From Porticoccaceae bacterium (lineage in GTDB: Bacteria > Pseudomonadota > Gammaproteobacteria > Pseudomonadales > Porticoccaceae), in assembly GCA_018654575.1 (NCBI GenBank), contig JABILI010000069.1, positions 1-57,634 of the forward strand: DNA of 57,634 nt, given 5' to 3'. Made by a program: the position numbers and the translations under genes. Of this stretch, positions 49,669 to 57,634 are shown one piece after another; within the stretch, counting starts at the first letter, position 1; each line of letters opens with the position of its first letter. Below the pieces are notes generated by a model. That model did no database searches. It saw only the letters and a program-made list of their open reading frames with translations, and was not told where the DNA came from.

Positions 49669-51291
49669 TTATAGACGTGCAACGCCAAAACTATTAGGGC
49701 GCAACTTTCTGTAACGACCTTCACGAACCGTTTCCAGCAGCATTCCTAGAGTTTTACGCATGTTGCGCGGATCAATCATGCCGTCGTCCATCATGTGTCC
49801 GGAAGTGTAAAAAGCATCAGATTGAGAATCAAAGATATGCGCCATCATCTTTTCTTGTTGCGCCAACATCTCTTCGTCTGCGTCTACGCCCATAGCAGCC
49901 GCTTTCCCGCGCGCCACCATAGACATGGTCTTAGCTGCCTGCTCGCCGCCCATTACGCCCATCTTTGCGTTGGGGAAGGTATAAAGGAAGTCCGGATCAT
50001 AACCACGCCCACACATGCCATAGTTACCAGCACCGAAGCTGGCGCCGGTCATAAAGGTAATCCGCGGCACATCGATGTTGCGCACGGCCTGAATCATCTT
50101 TGATCCGTGCTTAATCATGCCCGCCTGCTCAGACTTAGTGCCAACAATATAGCCAGTAGTATTTTGGAAGAATAACGCTGGAATGTTCGCCTGATCTAGC
50201 AACTGCAAAAACTGGGTCACTTTATTCGCGCCCTGGGGGTCGATAGGGCCATTATTGCCAATAATACCTACCGCTTGGCCAAATATTTCGGCTTGAATAC
50301 ACACCGTAGACACACCAAACCGAGGTTTAAAGTCCAAGAAATCAGAGCCATCAACCACACGAGCAACGAGCTCACGCATATCGTAGGGCGTGCGGTAATC
50401 CGTTGGAATTACACCGGCTAATTCATCCGGATCATAGATTGGCTCAAGGAACGACCGTTTGGCGGGTAGTGGGCAGTTATCGTTCCACTGCAGACGATCG
50501 ATGACTTCACGGCAGATTTGTATACCCTGCCCGTCGTTCTCAGCCAGATATTCAGCCAAACCCGAAATGGTGGCATGCATTTCGGCACCGCCTAACTCTT
50601 CTTCGGTAGCAATTTCACCCGTGGCTGCCTTAAGCAGTGGTGGCCCTGCCAAAAAAGCCCGTCCATTTCCTTTGATCGCAATAACATAGTCACTCAGACC
50701 AGGCATATAGGCTCCACCCGCTGTCGATGAGCCATGAAGTATAGAAATGACCGGAATGCCAGCTTTACTTAACTGCGCCAGCGCGCCAAAAAGTGCGCCG
50801 CCAACACTAAAGCCCTCAACCGTATAGTTCATTAAATCGCCGCCGGCGCTTTCTACAAGGTGAACAAAGGGCAGCTTTTGATCCAAAGAGACCTGTTCAG
50901 CTCGACGAATTCTGTAACCGCCTGCCGTCGTTAAAGAACCCGCTAAAATACCACTATCATCGACAACGACCACGCATCGCACACCGGAAATAAAGCCAAT
51001 ACCAGAGATAACCGTTGATCCTGGGATGGACTTCTCCTCTTTCTTGGTATCGACCATATAACCCGCTATGTTGCCTATTTCTAAAAACGGCATACCTGGA
51101 TCAAGCAAGCGAGCTAAACGCTCCCGAGGCGTTAACTGTCCTCGGGCATCAAAGCGTGGCTTACGCTTCTCCGAGGCTGCACGGCCACGCCCATTAAGCT
51201 CATTGAGCCGATCAACAAGCTCTAACATCTCTTTACGCTGACGTAAAAAAGTTTCTGAACTGGTGTTTATTTTTGAGGAAAATACCGCCAT
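49669..51291 (-). CDS. Acyl-CoA carboxylase beta subunit (carboxyltransferase), AtuC/LiuB-like
   Basis: 540 aa, the length of geranyl-CoA and methylcrotonyl-CoA carboxylase beta chains. Landmarks: RGQLTPRERLARLLDPG, HGSSTAGGAYMPGLSDYV and FFQNTTGYIVGTKSE, TGASFGAGNYGMCGRGYDP. In the substrate pocket, ALFGALAQLS appears to have glycine where methylcrotonyl-CoA carboxylase has an aromatic residue; such a change was reported to let geranyl-CoA carboxylase accept a longer chain. I therefore lean to AtuC, not proven without alignment. Confidence 0.92.
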   Translation of the reverse strand: MAVFSSKINTSSETFLRQRKEMLELVDRLNELNGRGRAASEKRKPRFDARGQLTPRERLARLLDPGMPFLEIGNIAGYMVDTKKEEKSIPGSTVISGIGFISGVRCVVVVDDSGILAGSLTTAGGYRIRRAEQVSLDQKLPFVHLVESAGGDLMNYTVEGFSVGGALFGALAQLSKAGIPVISILHGSSTAGGAYMPGLSDYVIAIKGNGRAFLAGPPLLKAATGEIATEEELGGAEMHATISGLAEYLAENDGQGIQICREVIDRLQWNDNCPLPAKRSFLEPIYDPDELAGVIPTDYRTPYDMRELVARVVDGSDFLDFKPRFGVSTVCIQAEIFGQAVGIIGNNGPIDPQGANKVTQFLQLLDQANIPALFFQNTTGYIVGTKSEQAGMIKHGSKMIQAVRNIDVPRITFMTGASFGAGNYGMCGRGYDPDFLYTFPNAKMGVMGGEQAAKTMSMVARGKAAAMGVDADEEMLAQQEKMMAHIFDSQSDAFYTSGHMMDDGMIDPRNMRKTLGMLLETVREGRYRKLRPNSFGVARL

Positions 51292-51323
51292 CTGGCTGTC
51301 TCCGTCTATCTTATAAGGTAATT

Positions 51324-53144
51324 TTAATGATTAATTTCTGCTGCAATAGCCGCACTAACCGGAATTGAAGCGTCGAGCATCAACTGGCCGAAGCCCTTGC
51401 CTTGAGCGTCGTTGCGAATACTCGCCATGCCACCACCACCAAGAACATCGTGAATCAAAAAATTAATAGCGTTAGACCCTGGCATTAGATAGCGCTCGAC
51501 ATAGCAGTCACTTTTTTGCACGGCGCCTTCAGGTAAAAAATGCGAAAAACGTTCAGCAACTACCTGCACAGTTAACGCGTCGAAAATATAAGGGAGGTAC
51601 TCGGGGTCACGAGCAATAATACCCACATTCGCTTTATTACCTTTGTCGCCACTGCGGGCCAACGCCAGCTTAATAAGGGGAACGCTCACCATATCCCTAT
51701 GATCAGGTCCTATTGGCGCCTGTGGTCGCACAATTTGATCGAGATTGAGCGGTGTGCCCTGACTATCTGGGCAGTCAATGTAGGTGCCATCAAGCTCGAC
51801 TTGAATCGGCAAATTGCCCTTGGATAGCGCAAAGGAAAATAACCTAACCACTGGTGATGGCTTAGGTCGCGCGCCAGCGAAGCCAGACAATCCAGGTGGT
51901 GTGGCCAGACCAAGACCCACGCACTCTTTTAAAAGTATACCGATGCCCGCAGGATCTGCGTGTTTTACGGCAATCTTCATGGACAGTTCTCGACAATTGG
52001 CCACAGCCGCATTAGCGCCGTACTGACTTTCAGCGCCAATTAACTCGACACTAGTTTCACTATAATCCTCTAAACCAAACATTTTTAGAGTTCTTCGCGA
52101 TGCAGTAAAAATAGCAGCGGCCAGCTTGTTAGCCTTTTTGTCGGCATCAAAGCCATAAAAGGTCATAGTTGTCCCGCCACGGAACTGATCAGCGTAGGTG
52201 CTACAGACTTTATAGGTGTCTGGTGCAGGCAAGCCAGTGGCGCCCGTCACTTCGACAAGATTTTCACCAACCTCAGTTAATGTCACGTTGGAGAAGTCGC
52301 AAACAACATCCGGCAATATATAGGCTTGGGGATCACCAATTTCATAGACCATCTGCTCTGCGATGGTGCCTACTGAAATAAGACCACCTGTCCCCTCAGG
52401 CTTAGAGCAGACAAAGCTACCATCGGTTTTAATTGCTGCAATTGGATAGCCAATATTCTCAAGATTATTAGATAGCTCCCAATCAGTAAAGTTGCCCCCA
52501 GTTGCCTGTGGTCCGCACTCTAAGATGTGACCAGCAAGAGAGCCCATGGCCAACTGATCAAGATCATCGCGACCCCAACCAAAGGCATCGATACAGACGC
52601 CCAGGGTGACTGCACTGTCTACACAGCGTCCGGTAACCACAATGTCCGCGCCCTCTTTCAGCGCCCGAGCGACTGGAAAGGCACCCAAATAAGCATTAAT
52701 ACTGGCGACTTTTTCTACATCAGGAAAATCATCACCAGAAAACATTTCTTTGTAACCATGGGCTGCCACTTTATCTCGCTGGCTAATCATGTCATCGCCC
52801 AATATACAGGCAACTGTGAGGTTTAAACCCAATTCAGCAATTACCACACGGAGTGCATTGGCGCAGGCCTGAGGATTGACACCGCCGGCATTAGATACAA
52901 TACGCACACCCTGACGGGCAATTTCTTTGAGGTTGGGCTTCATTGCCGCACTGACAAAATCTAAGGCATAGCCAGCGTCTGGATTTTTAGCCCGCGCACG
53001 CGCCATAATCGACATGGTAATTTCGGCAAGATAGTCATAGACAATAAAGTCTACGTTTTCGTCTTTCAGTAATTGTGGCGTCGCTCGCGCAGCATCGCCC
53101 CAAAAGCCGCTAGCACCAGCAATACGAATAACTTTCTCACTCAC
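51324..53144 (-). CDS. AtuA-like protein (DUF1446 family)
   Basis: 606 aa from the GTG at 53144, chosen because AGGAGG stands 7 bases upstream and lies inside the longer frame. The family domain begins VIRIAGASGFWGDA and includes NAGGVNPQAC, GRCVDSAVTLG and FYGFDADKKANKL; a smaller C-terminal domain follows (LALARSGDKGNKANVGIIAR). AtuA is required for acyclic terpene use in Pseudomonas but its reaction is not settled. It heads the operon AtuA-carboxylase beta-hydratase-carboxylase alpha-GST-FadH. Confidence 0.92.
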   Translation of the reverse strand: MSEKVIRIAGASGFWGDAARATPQLLKDENVDFIVYDYLAEITMSIMARARAKNPDAGYALDFVSAAMKPNLKEIARQGVRIVSNAGGVNPQACANALRVVIAELGLNLTVACILGDDMISQRDKVAAHGYKEMFSGDDFPDVEKVASINAYLGAFPVARALKEGADIVVTGRCVDSAVTLGVCIDAFGWGRDDLDQLAMGSLAGHILECGPQATGGNFTDWELSNNLENIGYPIAAIKTDGSFVCSKPEGTGGLISVGTIAEQMVYEIGDPQAYILPDVVCDFSNVTLTEVGENLVEVTGATGLPAPDTYKVCSTYADQFRGGTTMTFYGFDADKKANKLAAAIFTASRRTLKMFGLEDYSETSVELIGAESQYGANAAVANCRELSMKIAVKHADPAGIGILLKECVGLGLATPPGLSGFAGARPKPSPVVRLFSFALSKGNLPIQVELDGTYIDCPDSQGTPLNLDQIVRPQAPIGPDHRDMVSVPLIKLALARSGDKGNKANVGIIARDPEYLPYIFDALTVQVVAERFSHFLPEGAVQKSDCYVERYLMPGSNAINFLIHDVLGGGGMASIRNDAQGKGFGQLMLDASIPVSAAIAAEINH

Positions 53145-53214
53145 CCTGATTCCTCCTCGAAATGTCCCAAACCGCACTTATAGCGCCATGAATAGTACTT
53201 TGCTACGGTTATTT

Positions 53215-53234
53215 AGTCTTTGGATTGTATGCCA
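53215..53234 (-). promoter_or_regulatory. Box shared with promoter modules A and C, ahead of the AtuA-like operon
   Basis: On the minus strand TGGCATACAATCCAAAGACT matches the upstream box of module A at 15 of 20 positions, with both ends (TGGCA and CCAAAGACT) identical. It lies about 70 bases before the AtuA-like start. A candidate promoter TTGATG-17-TAAATA overlaps it. Confidence 0.45.
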
Positions 53235-53262
53235 TCAACATTAGAGCCCATGCCAATCGTTA

Positions 53263-54576
53263 TTAAGCTAAATTCGGCGATGAGGTCTTAGATTTACTCC
53301 TTTCAAGATAAATCGAGGCGGCAATAAAGCTAGCAGGTGCAGCCCAGCTGATAATATCAGCCGTTAACAACGCCTTAGTTAGTGGATCAAAAACTCCGTT
53401 GGAGGAAAAGGCGTCACTAAGATAACCTGTCATAAATGCGCCGATACCAAGACCCAGAAGATTGCAGGCTACCAGCAACAAACCCGTCATCACACCTCGC
53501 AATCGCACGGGAGTAAGGTCCTGCACCGTTGAAAATGCCGGGCCATAAAATGAACTAACACTGAACATACCGGCCGCCATACCGACATAAAACAGGACTG
53601 ATGAGGCTGGCACGAACCTATAGAAGACTAACAGCGGGGTTACCATCAGCATCAAATAAGCTAGGAACCTTACCCTGCCACCCTTATAGCGAGCTTGATA
53701 CCAATCGCTAAGAATACCACCTAAAAATGTGCCAGCTGTACCAAATACTATATAAATGAGCCCATAGGTGGCACTGATTTCACCAAGACCAAAACCCCTC
53801 TCTCGCTCTAGCCAAACAATCGCAAACTGGCCTGCACCCAGTGGTATATGCAAAAATACCGCACCAATCATGGTCCAAGCTAAGGCTGGAGTGGATTTAA
53901 CCACTGAGAACACATCAACGACTACTCGCCACCAATTACTGCCGATTAAGCCCTCTTCTTGGTCTCCCCCTCCTGCAGTATCCTGTTCCTCCATTGCCCC
54001 GCGCTTTGGATCTTTGAGGAACAATAGGCCTAGGGCTAACATAAGCCCGATGGCACCCATAAGAAGAAAGCAGTTGCGCCAGCCAATCATAGGTCCGAGA
54101 ACACCGGCAACAATAAAACTGCCGCCCGCTCCTAAGGGCACACCAAGATAATAAATACCCGTGGCTGTACCTCTTTTTGCTTTAGGGAAAAGGTCAGCAA
54201 TCATTGATATAGCAGACGGTGTCATTGCAGACTCACCGACACCGATAAATAGGCGCGCCATACCAATCTGCACAAAGTTTTTCGCCACCCCGGACAAAGC
54301 CGTCAAAACGCTCCACAGCACCAGGCCTAATGCGATTAAACGCGGCCGATGGACCCGGTCAGCGAGGGCGCCCATAAAGAGGCCCATAATGGAATAAAAG
54401 AAAACAAAAATCAGCCCTGTCAGCAGGCCAAATTGAGAATCGCTCAAGTTAAGATCGGTAATAATAGCGGTACCAAAACTGGTGATTAAGGTCCGATCGA
54501 CCATATTTAAAATATTAAGAGCTAATAAGAATACTAAGATTCCCGTTGCACGAGGTGGCGACTTCATTTGATCCAT
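53263..54576 (-). CDS. Major facilitator superfamily transporter
   Basis: 437 aa with twelve predicted membrane segments. The first half contains LNMVDRTLITSFGTAII and the conserved MFS loop GALADRVHRPRLIALGL between TM2 and TM3; WWRVVVDVFSVVKS marks the central loop. It resembles the spinster-like subgroup (GVGESAMTPSAISMIADLFP) found beside aromatic, steroid and terpenoid degradation genes. Direction and substrate are unknown; uptake of the pathway's carboxylic acid is a reasonable guess. Confidence 0.9.
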   Translation of the reverse strand: MDQMKSPPRATGILVFLLALNILNMVDRTLITSFGTAIITDLNLSDSQFGLLTGLIFVFFYSIMGLFMGALADRVHRPRLIALGLVLWSVLTALSGVAKNFVQIGMARLFIGVGESAMTPSAISMIADLFPKAKRGTATGIYYLGVPLGAGGSFIVAGVLGPMIGWRNCFLLMGAIGLMLALGLLFLKDPKRGAMEEQDTAGGGDQEEGLIGSNWWRVVVDVFSVVKSTPALAWTMIGAVFLHIPLGAGQFAIVWLERERGFGLGEISATYGLIYIVFGTAGTFLGGILSDWYQARYKGGRVRFLAYLMLMVTPLLVFYRFVPASSVLFYVGMAAGMFSVSSFYGPAFSTVQDLTPVRLRGVMTGLLLVACNLLGLGIGAFMTGYLSDAFSSNGVFDPLTKALLTADIISWAAPASFIAASIYLERSKSKTSSPNLA

Positions 54577-54606
54577 TCTGACAATACCTATTTGATTGTT
54601 TTAATT

Positions 54607-54636
54607 TTTATAATGAGTCAAATCATCAAATCTCAA
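54607..54636 (-). promoter_or_regulatory. Candidate promoter of the MFS gene
   Basis: TTGAGA (54636-54631), 18 bases, TATAAA (54612-54607), about 30 bases before the ATG. It diverges from module C in the same 334-base interval, so the two could be controlled together. Confidence 0.4.
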
Positions 54637-54748
54637 GCTTAGCCACAGACCTAGTTTAAGATGCCAACTTCTTGATCAACCGCGCCAATTAAGGTTGAAA
54701 CTTTATCTTACCCTAAACATTCTTTATATGTTTTTCATAATGCAAATG

Positions 54749-54841
54749 TTGTCACTAACGCCAAAGACTACAGAGCCTGACTAGCCGGACACTTTAAAGC
54801 CCTGTAAAGTATTGATTTGGCTAATGCCATAACTTACAGTG
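54749..54841 (+). promoter_or_regulatory. Promoter module, copy C (SCP2 gene)
   Basis: TTGATT (54812-54817), 17 bases, TACAGT (54835-54840), with CTTTAAAG (54792-54799), GACTAGCC (54779-54786) and TGTCACTAACGCCAAAGACT (54750-54769). It matches copy A at 81 of 93 positions without a gap, in opposite orientation on the chromosome but the same orientation relative to its gene. Confidence 0.85.
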
Positions 54842-54910
54842 TGTATTGTATTAAAGAGCACATCGCACTATTTGCGGAGCGCTATAATTCTTATAAAGAG
54901 GAGCGTTAGT

Positions 54911-55210
54911 ATGTCACTCGAACTAGTAACAGCAGGATTGCAAGAAAAAGTAGGCGAAGATTGCGGATTAGGCGCGACCTTAAAGTTTGATTTCGGTGAT
55001 GATGGCCTGATCGTTTTGGATGCTACTCAGGTGCCAAATACCATCAGCAATGAAGATGCCGATGCTCAATGTACCATGGTTATTAGTATCGAAAACTTTA
55101 TGGAAATGGCTGAAGGTAATCTAGATGGCACTGCCGCTTTCATGTCTGGAAAACTAAAAATTCAAGGCGATATGGGCATTGCCATGAAGCTGGCTCCAAT
55201 TTTAGCTTAA
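54911..55210 (+). CDS. SCP2 (sterol carrier protein 2) domain protein
   Basis: A stand-alone SCP2 domain of 99 aa from the ATG at 54911 (GAGGAG 7 bases upstream). Marks: LEVTAGLQ-like first helix (LELVTAGLQEKVGED), strands FDFGDDGLIVLDA and CTMVISIENFMEMAEG, and GKLKIQGDMGIAMKLAPIL, the conserved end of the fold. It has a hydrophobic cavity for fatty acyl or sterol-like ligands and no signal peptide, so it acts in the cytoplasm, probably presenting acyl-CoA substrates to the beta-oxidation enzymes whose promoter it shares. Confidence 0.9.
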   Translation: MSLELVTAGLQEKVGEDCGLGATLKFDFGDDGLIVLDATQVPNTISNEDADAQCTMVISIENFMEMAEGNLDGTAAFMSGKLKIQGDMGIAMKLAPILA

Positions 55211-55239
55211 ACTAAATCTAACAGACTGACATTAAAAAT

Positions 55240-55271
55240 GTCTCGCTACATAAGTTGCGGGGCGTTTTTTT
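55240..55271 (+). terminator. Rho-independent terminator after the SCP2 gene
   Basis: GTCTCGC (55240-55246) pairs with GCGGGGC (55257-55263), two G:U pairs, followed by a run of seven T (55265-55271). It begins 29 bases after the SCP2 stop codon. Confidence 0.8.
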
Positions 55272-55437
55272 ATTTTCGCTTAGGTAAAATACCCATGTGC
55301 TTTGAAATAATGTCTAACGTCACCTTATGAGCGGGGGAATGCCCTCTTACTCCCGCTGATCCGCGTAAGGATTAGTCTCTTTATCAATTAACTGCGCAAC
55401 CGTTGCGCGAATCGCTTCATGCTCTTCCGTTAAACAT
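55270..55437 (-). pseudogene. Frameshifted N-terminal relic of an acyl-CoA dehydrogenase
   Basis: After an ATG (55437) with a good AAAAGGAAG site, and a one-base frame offset, the minus strand encodes LTEEHEAIRATVAQLIDKE then TNPYADQRE and a TAA. A +/-1 shift continues GHSPAHKVTLDIISKHMGIL. This is the start of an acyl-CoA dehydrogenase (TEEHE...V...NPY...E..G.FPAHKV....G.LG), with two frame breaks and the rest (about 330 residues) missing. Its end overlaps the SCP2 terminator. Confidence 0.82.
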
Positions 55438-55460
55438 ATAACTAACTTCCTTTTTATAAT

Positions 55461-56633
55461 TCAAAGCCCAAACTGGCGCGCAGCTAAATCTCGCATAATT
55501 TCTTCCGAACCACCGCCAATTGCGTTAACTCGGACCTCACGATAAATGCGCTCAACTCGACTACCGCGCATATATCCCATACCTCCAAGAATCTGCATGG
55601 CTTCACGGGCGCAAAATTCCATAGTCTGACTGCATTGTACTTTTAGCAATGCAATATCGCCGGCACTCTCGCGACCTTCATGGAACTCTTGGCACACTAA
55701 TTGAAGATAAGCCTGAGTCGCATTAATACGCATCTTCATATCAGCAATTTTATGACGAATCACCTGATGGTCTCCCAGACGTTGGCCAAAGGTCTTTCGC
55801 TCTCGGGCCCAGGCCACAGCATCTTCTAAGCAAACTCGAGAAAAAGCTTCCATCGCAGCTGACATAGCCAAACGTTCAGCATTAAAGTTGTTCATAATAA
55901 CGCTAAAACCTTTATTTTCTTGACCAATCAAGTTGCCCGCAGGTACACGCACATTATCAAAATAAATAGTCGCCGTATCAGAACACCACCAACCTTGTTT
56001 TTTATCCAAGGCAGTGCGTGAAACGCCCTCAGCATCCGCTGGAATCAACAGTGTAGATACACCTCCAGCACCTTCGCCGCCAGTGCGGACTGCTGTAGTG
56101 TACCAGTTGGCATTCATGCCGCCCGTAATATAAGTCTTAGAGCCATTGACCACATAGTGATCACCCTCCAATCGAGCAGTCGTTGTTAGGTGAGCGACAT
56201 CGGAACCAGCTCCGGGCTCGGTGATCGCTAATGAAATCCGCTTAGTACCCGCCAAAACAGGGGGTGCGACCATTTGCTTCACTTCGTCGCTGGCAAAATT
56301 TATGACAGGTGGTAATCCAATGCCATGTACCATCAAGGTGGCACCAACACCGCCTACCGCTACGCGAGCCATTTCTTCGTTGAGAATAATGCTATGCCAG
56401 ACATCAACCCCCTCTGACACACCACCAAACTCTTCAGGGAAACCTAAACCTAAGATCCCTACCGCAGCTGATTTAGGCCAAAGTTCGTCTGGAATACAGC
56501 CATCTTCATCCCATTGCGCAGCAAAGGGGATCACCTCTCGATCAAAGAAACGGCGCAGCTGTGACCTCCATTCATGGTGCTCTGGCTTTAAATGTATATT
56601 AGGTAATCGTGCGCTATCAAAATCTAGGGACAT
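55461..56633 (-). CDS. Acyl-CoA dehydrogenase (isovaleryl/citronellyl-CoA type)
   Basis: 390 aa from the ATG at 56633; a longer in-frame start would add a hydrophobic, atypical 22-residue leader. Marks: AITEPGAGSDVAHLTTTA, VNGSKTYITGGMNANWY, the glutamate in FNAERLAMS at the isovaleryl-type position, RKTFGQRLGDHQVIRHKIADM and a C-terminal IGGGSEEIMRDLAARQ. Unlike the two pairs it is a single gene and contains all expected elements of a homomeric enzyme. Given the Atu-like neighbours, an AtuD-type citronellyl-CoA dehydrogenase is a good candidate. Confidence 0.9.
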   Translation of the reverse strand: MSLDFDSARLPNIHLKPEHHEWRSQLRRFFDREVIPFAAQWDEDGCIPDELWPKSAAVGILGLGFPEEFGGVSEGVDVWHSIILNEEMARVAVGGVGATLMVHGIGLPPVINFASDEVKQMVAPPVLAGTKRISLAITEPGAGSDVAHLTTTARLEGDHYVVNGSKTYITGGMNANWYTTAVRTGGEGAGGVSTLLIPADAEGVSRTALDKKQGWWCSDTATIYFDNVRVPAGNLIGQENKGFSVIMNNFNAERLAMSAAMEAFSRVCLEDAVAWARERKTFGQRLGDHQVIRHKIADMKMRINATQAYLQLVCQEFHEGRESAGDIALLKVQCSQTMEFCAREAMQILGGMGYMRGSRVERIYREVRVNAIGGGSEEIMRDLAARQFGL

Positions 56634-56696
56634 AGTATTTTCCGATTCGTTCACAAGTAGATAATATTGAATCAATGATACTAGACAGGCAAGAGC

Positions 56697-56717
56697 CACT
56701 GATCAAGGGTATCAGTG
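56697..56717. promoter_or_regulatory. Perfect inverted repeat between regulator and dehydrogenase genes
   Basis: CACTGAT (56697-56703) and ATCAGTG (56711-56717) with a 7-base spacer, 64 bases before the dehydrogenase ATG. No T tract follows, so an operator is as likely as a terminator. The minus strand here reads TGGCACTGATACC, similar to the TGGCA...CC box of the promoter modules. Confidence 0.4.
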
Positions 56718-56751
56718 CCATCTTATTAGGAATAAACGCCAATAGAATCCG

Positions 56752-57634
56752 TTATTTTCGACGATAATCCCGCGGTGCAACTCCGTGCCAACTTTTAAAT
56801 GCACTTGAAAATGAACCTTGGTCGGCATAACCCAGTAGAAAAGCAATTTCAGTAATCCCTAGGCGATCATCAGATAAATAGCGTAGAGCCACACGAGAAC
56901 GAACTTCCTGTAATACCTGCAAAAAGTTAGTGTCTCTGTCTGAGAGTCGTCGCTGTAATGTCCGGCGAGACATATGCAGACTATTAGCGAGCTTATCTAT
57001 GGTGACCTCACCCTCGGGTAGGTACTGAACAATTGACTGTTTTAAAGTGAAAAGCAGTTGATCAGAAGGGTCTTGATCTTCAAAAAAATCTCGAAACGGA
57101 TGGCTGTGGTCAGGCCCCTCATGATAATCCTGCTGAAGCATCGGATAAGTAAGCGCTTCACGCTGAAAAAATAAGCTACTGTAGGCTTGATCAAAAGTGA
57201 GATTTCGACCAAAAGTATCCACCAGTTTGGAGATATCTTGGGGCTTTTCATAAGAAAAGCTGGCTTTCATGACTCGCACAGGCATCACGCAAAGAGAATT
57301 AAAAATACCGGCTGAGGCGGCCAACATCTCATCACTAATAAAACGTTTACGGCCCGTCTCCAGTAATAATGGCTCCCAACGAAGCTCTATGAGATCACCC
57401 TCTCGATGCATAGTCACTCTCCCTATATCTCCACGGAGTTTGACAGTACTAGGCATTAAGTTGAGGTAATCCCTGAATGACTTGCACACCTTGGCGAGGT
57501 AGAGCTGTAAATTTAATCCCCTGAGAAAAGTTACCCTTCCTACCTTTAGACCCAGGTCAGGATCATTAGCCGCTGACGCAGCCGCCTGATAGAGACGAAA
57601 GTAGGCATTCACACGAAAACGACGATCAGGAATA
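56752..57634 (-). CDS. AraC-family transcriptional regulator (5' end outside window)
   Basis: The frame stays open to the right edge (IPDRRFR precedes an internal GTG at 57612), and the visible part begins in the middle of the arabinose-binding-type sensor domain (NDPDLGLKVG), so the true start lies beyond the window. The C-terminal DNA-binding domain has both helix-turn-helix motifs: LANSLHMSRRTLQRRL and ITEIAFLLGYADQGSFSSAF, then the family end GVAPRDYRRK. Architecture matches the OruR/MmsR-like subgroup that often activates adjacent catabolic genes; it is the only regulator in the accessory region. Confidence 0.92.
   Translation of the reverse strand, partial: IPDRRFRVNAYFRLYQAAASAANDPDLGLKVGRVTFLRGLNLQLYLAKVCKSFRDYLNLMPSTVKLRGDIGRVTMHREGDLIELRWEPLLLETGRKRFISDEMLAASAGIFNSLCVMPVRVMKASFSYEKPQDISKLVDTFGRNLTFDQAYSSLFFQREALTYPMLQQDYHEGPDHSHPFRDFFEDQDPSDQLLFTLKQSIVQYLPEGEVTIDKLANSLHMSRRTLQRRLSDRDTNFLQVLQEVRSRVALRYLSDDRLGITEIAFLLGYADQGSFSSAFKSWHGVAPRDYRRK

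Noticed and set aside
53145-53177. AtuA-like start at the upstream GTG (53177)
   Set aside because: The ribosome binding site AGGAGG is inside that extension and correctly spaced for the GTG at 53144.
54839-54910. N-terminal extension of the SCP2 protein from 54839
   Set aside because: It would begin at the -10 box of module C; the ATG at 54911 has a strong GAGGAG and starts at the domain boundary.

Overview
The window looks like a chromosomal segment of a marine-type gammaproteobacterium. This rests on the canonical rpsB-tsf-pyrH-frr-cdsA-dxr-rseP-bamA-skp-lpxD-fabZ-lpxA-lpxB-rnhB-dnaE-accA block, the Pseudomonas-like gene order (cdsA before dxr; glnD-dapC-arsC-like-dapD on the other arm), a long Pseudomonas-type DapD and a moderate base composition. 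A member of the Cellvibrionales/Spongiibacteraceae-Halieaceae group would fit, but that placement is inference. No rRNA, tRNA, insertion sequence, prophage or CRISPR array was found.

Left part (1-20.5 kb): after one unrecognised gene, a long minus-strand cluster encodes translation factors (S2, EF-Ts, UMP kinase, RRF), isoprenoid and phospholipid steps (Dxr, CdsA), envelope assembly (RseP, BamA, Skp), lipid A and fatty acid synthesis (LpxD, FabZ, LpxA, LpxB, AccA) plus RNase HII and DNA polymerase III alpha. Two departures from the usual order stand out: uppS is absent from its slot between frr and cdsA, and a KAS III (FabH-like) gene is inserted between rnhB and dnaE, its stop codon overlapping the dnaE start. 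The rpsB leader carries a GC-rich-discriminator promoter and three hairpins.

Middle (20.8-28.8 kb): the plus-strand arm map-glnD-dapC-nth-arsC-like-dapD-oxidoreductase covers N-terminal Met removal, nitrogen signalling and lysine/diaminopimelate synthesis. Its Nth has unusual Fe-S cysteine spacing.

Right part (28.8-57.6 kb): an accessory region for acyl-CoA catabolism. It holds a lipoprotein-type alkylsulfatase, a MaoC hydratase-SDR-thiolase operon, two tandem acyl-CoA dehydrogenase pairs (probable heteromeric enzymes), a dienoyl-CoA reductase, two GST-like proteins, an Atu/Liu-type set (AtuA-like protein, biotin-dependent carboxylase alpha and beta, enoyl-CoA hydratase), transporters, a stand-alone SCP2 protein, another acyl-CoA dehydrogenase and an AraC-family regulator cut by the right edge. 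Together these could carry out activation, dehydrogenation, carboxylation and beta-oxidation of branched or bulky isoprenoid- or sterol-like acids.

The most striking hidden signal is a promoter module of about 90 bp present three times without indels (87-89 % identity): upstream of maoC-SDR-thiolase, of the second dehydrogenase pair and of the SCP2 gene. Each copy has a sigma70-like promoter with a 17-bp spacer and the same upstream boxes. The linked genes are the separate pieces of a peroxisomal MFE-2-like beta-oxidation machine. Two unmistakable gene relics also lie between genes: the C-terminal end of an acyl-CoA synthetase and the frameshifted N-terminus of an acyl-CoA dehydrogenase.
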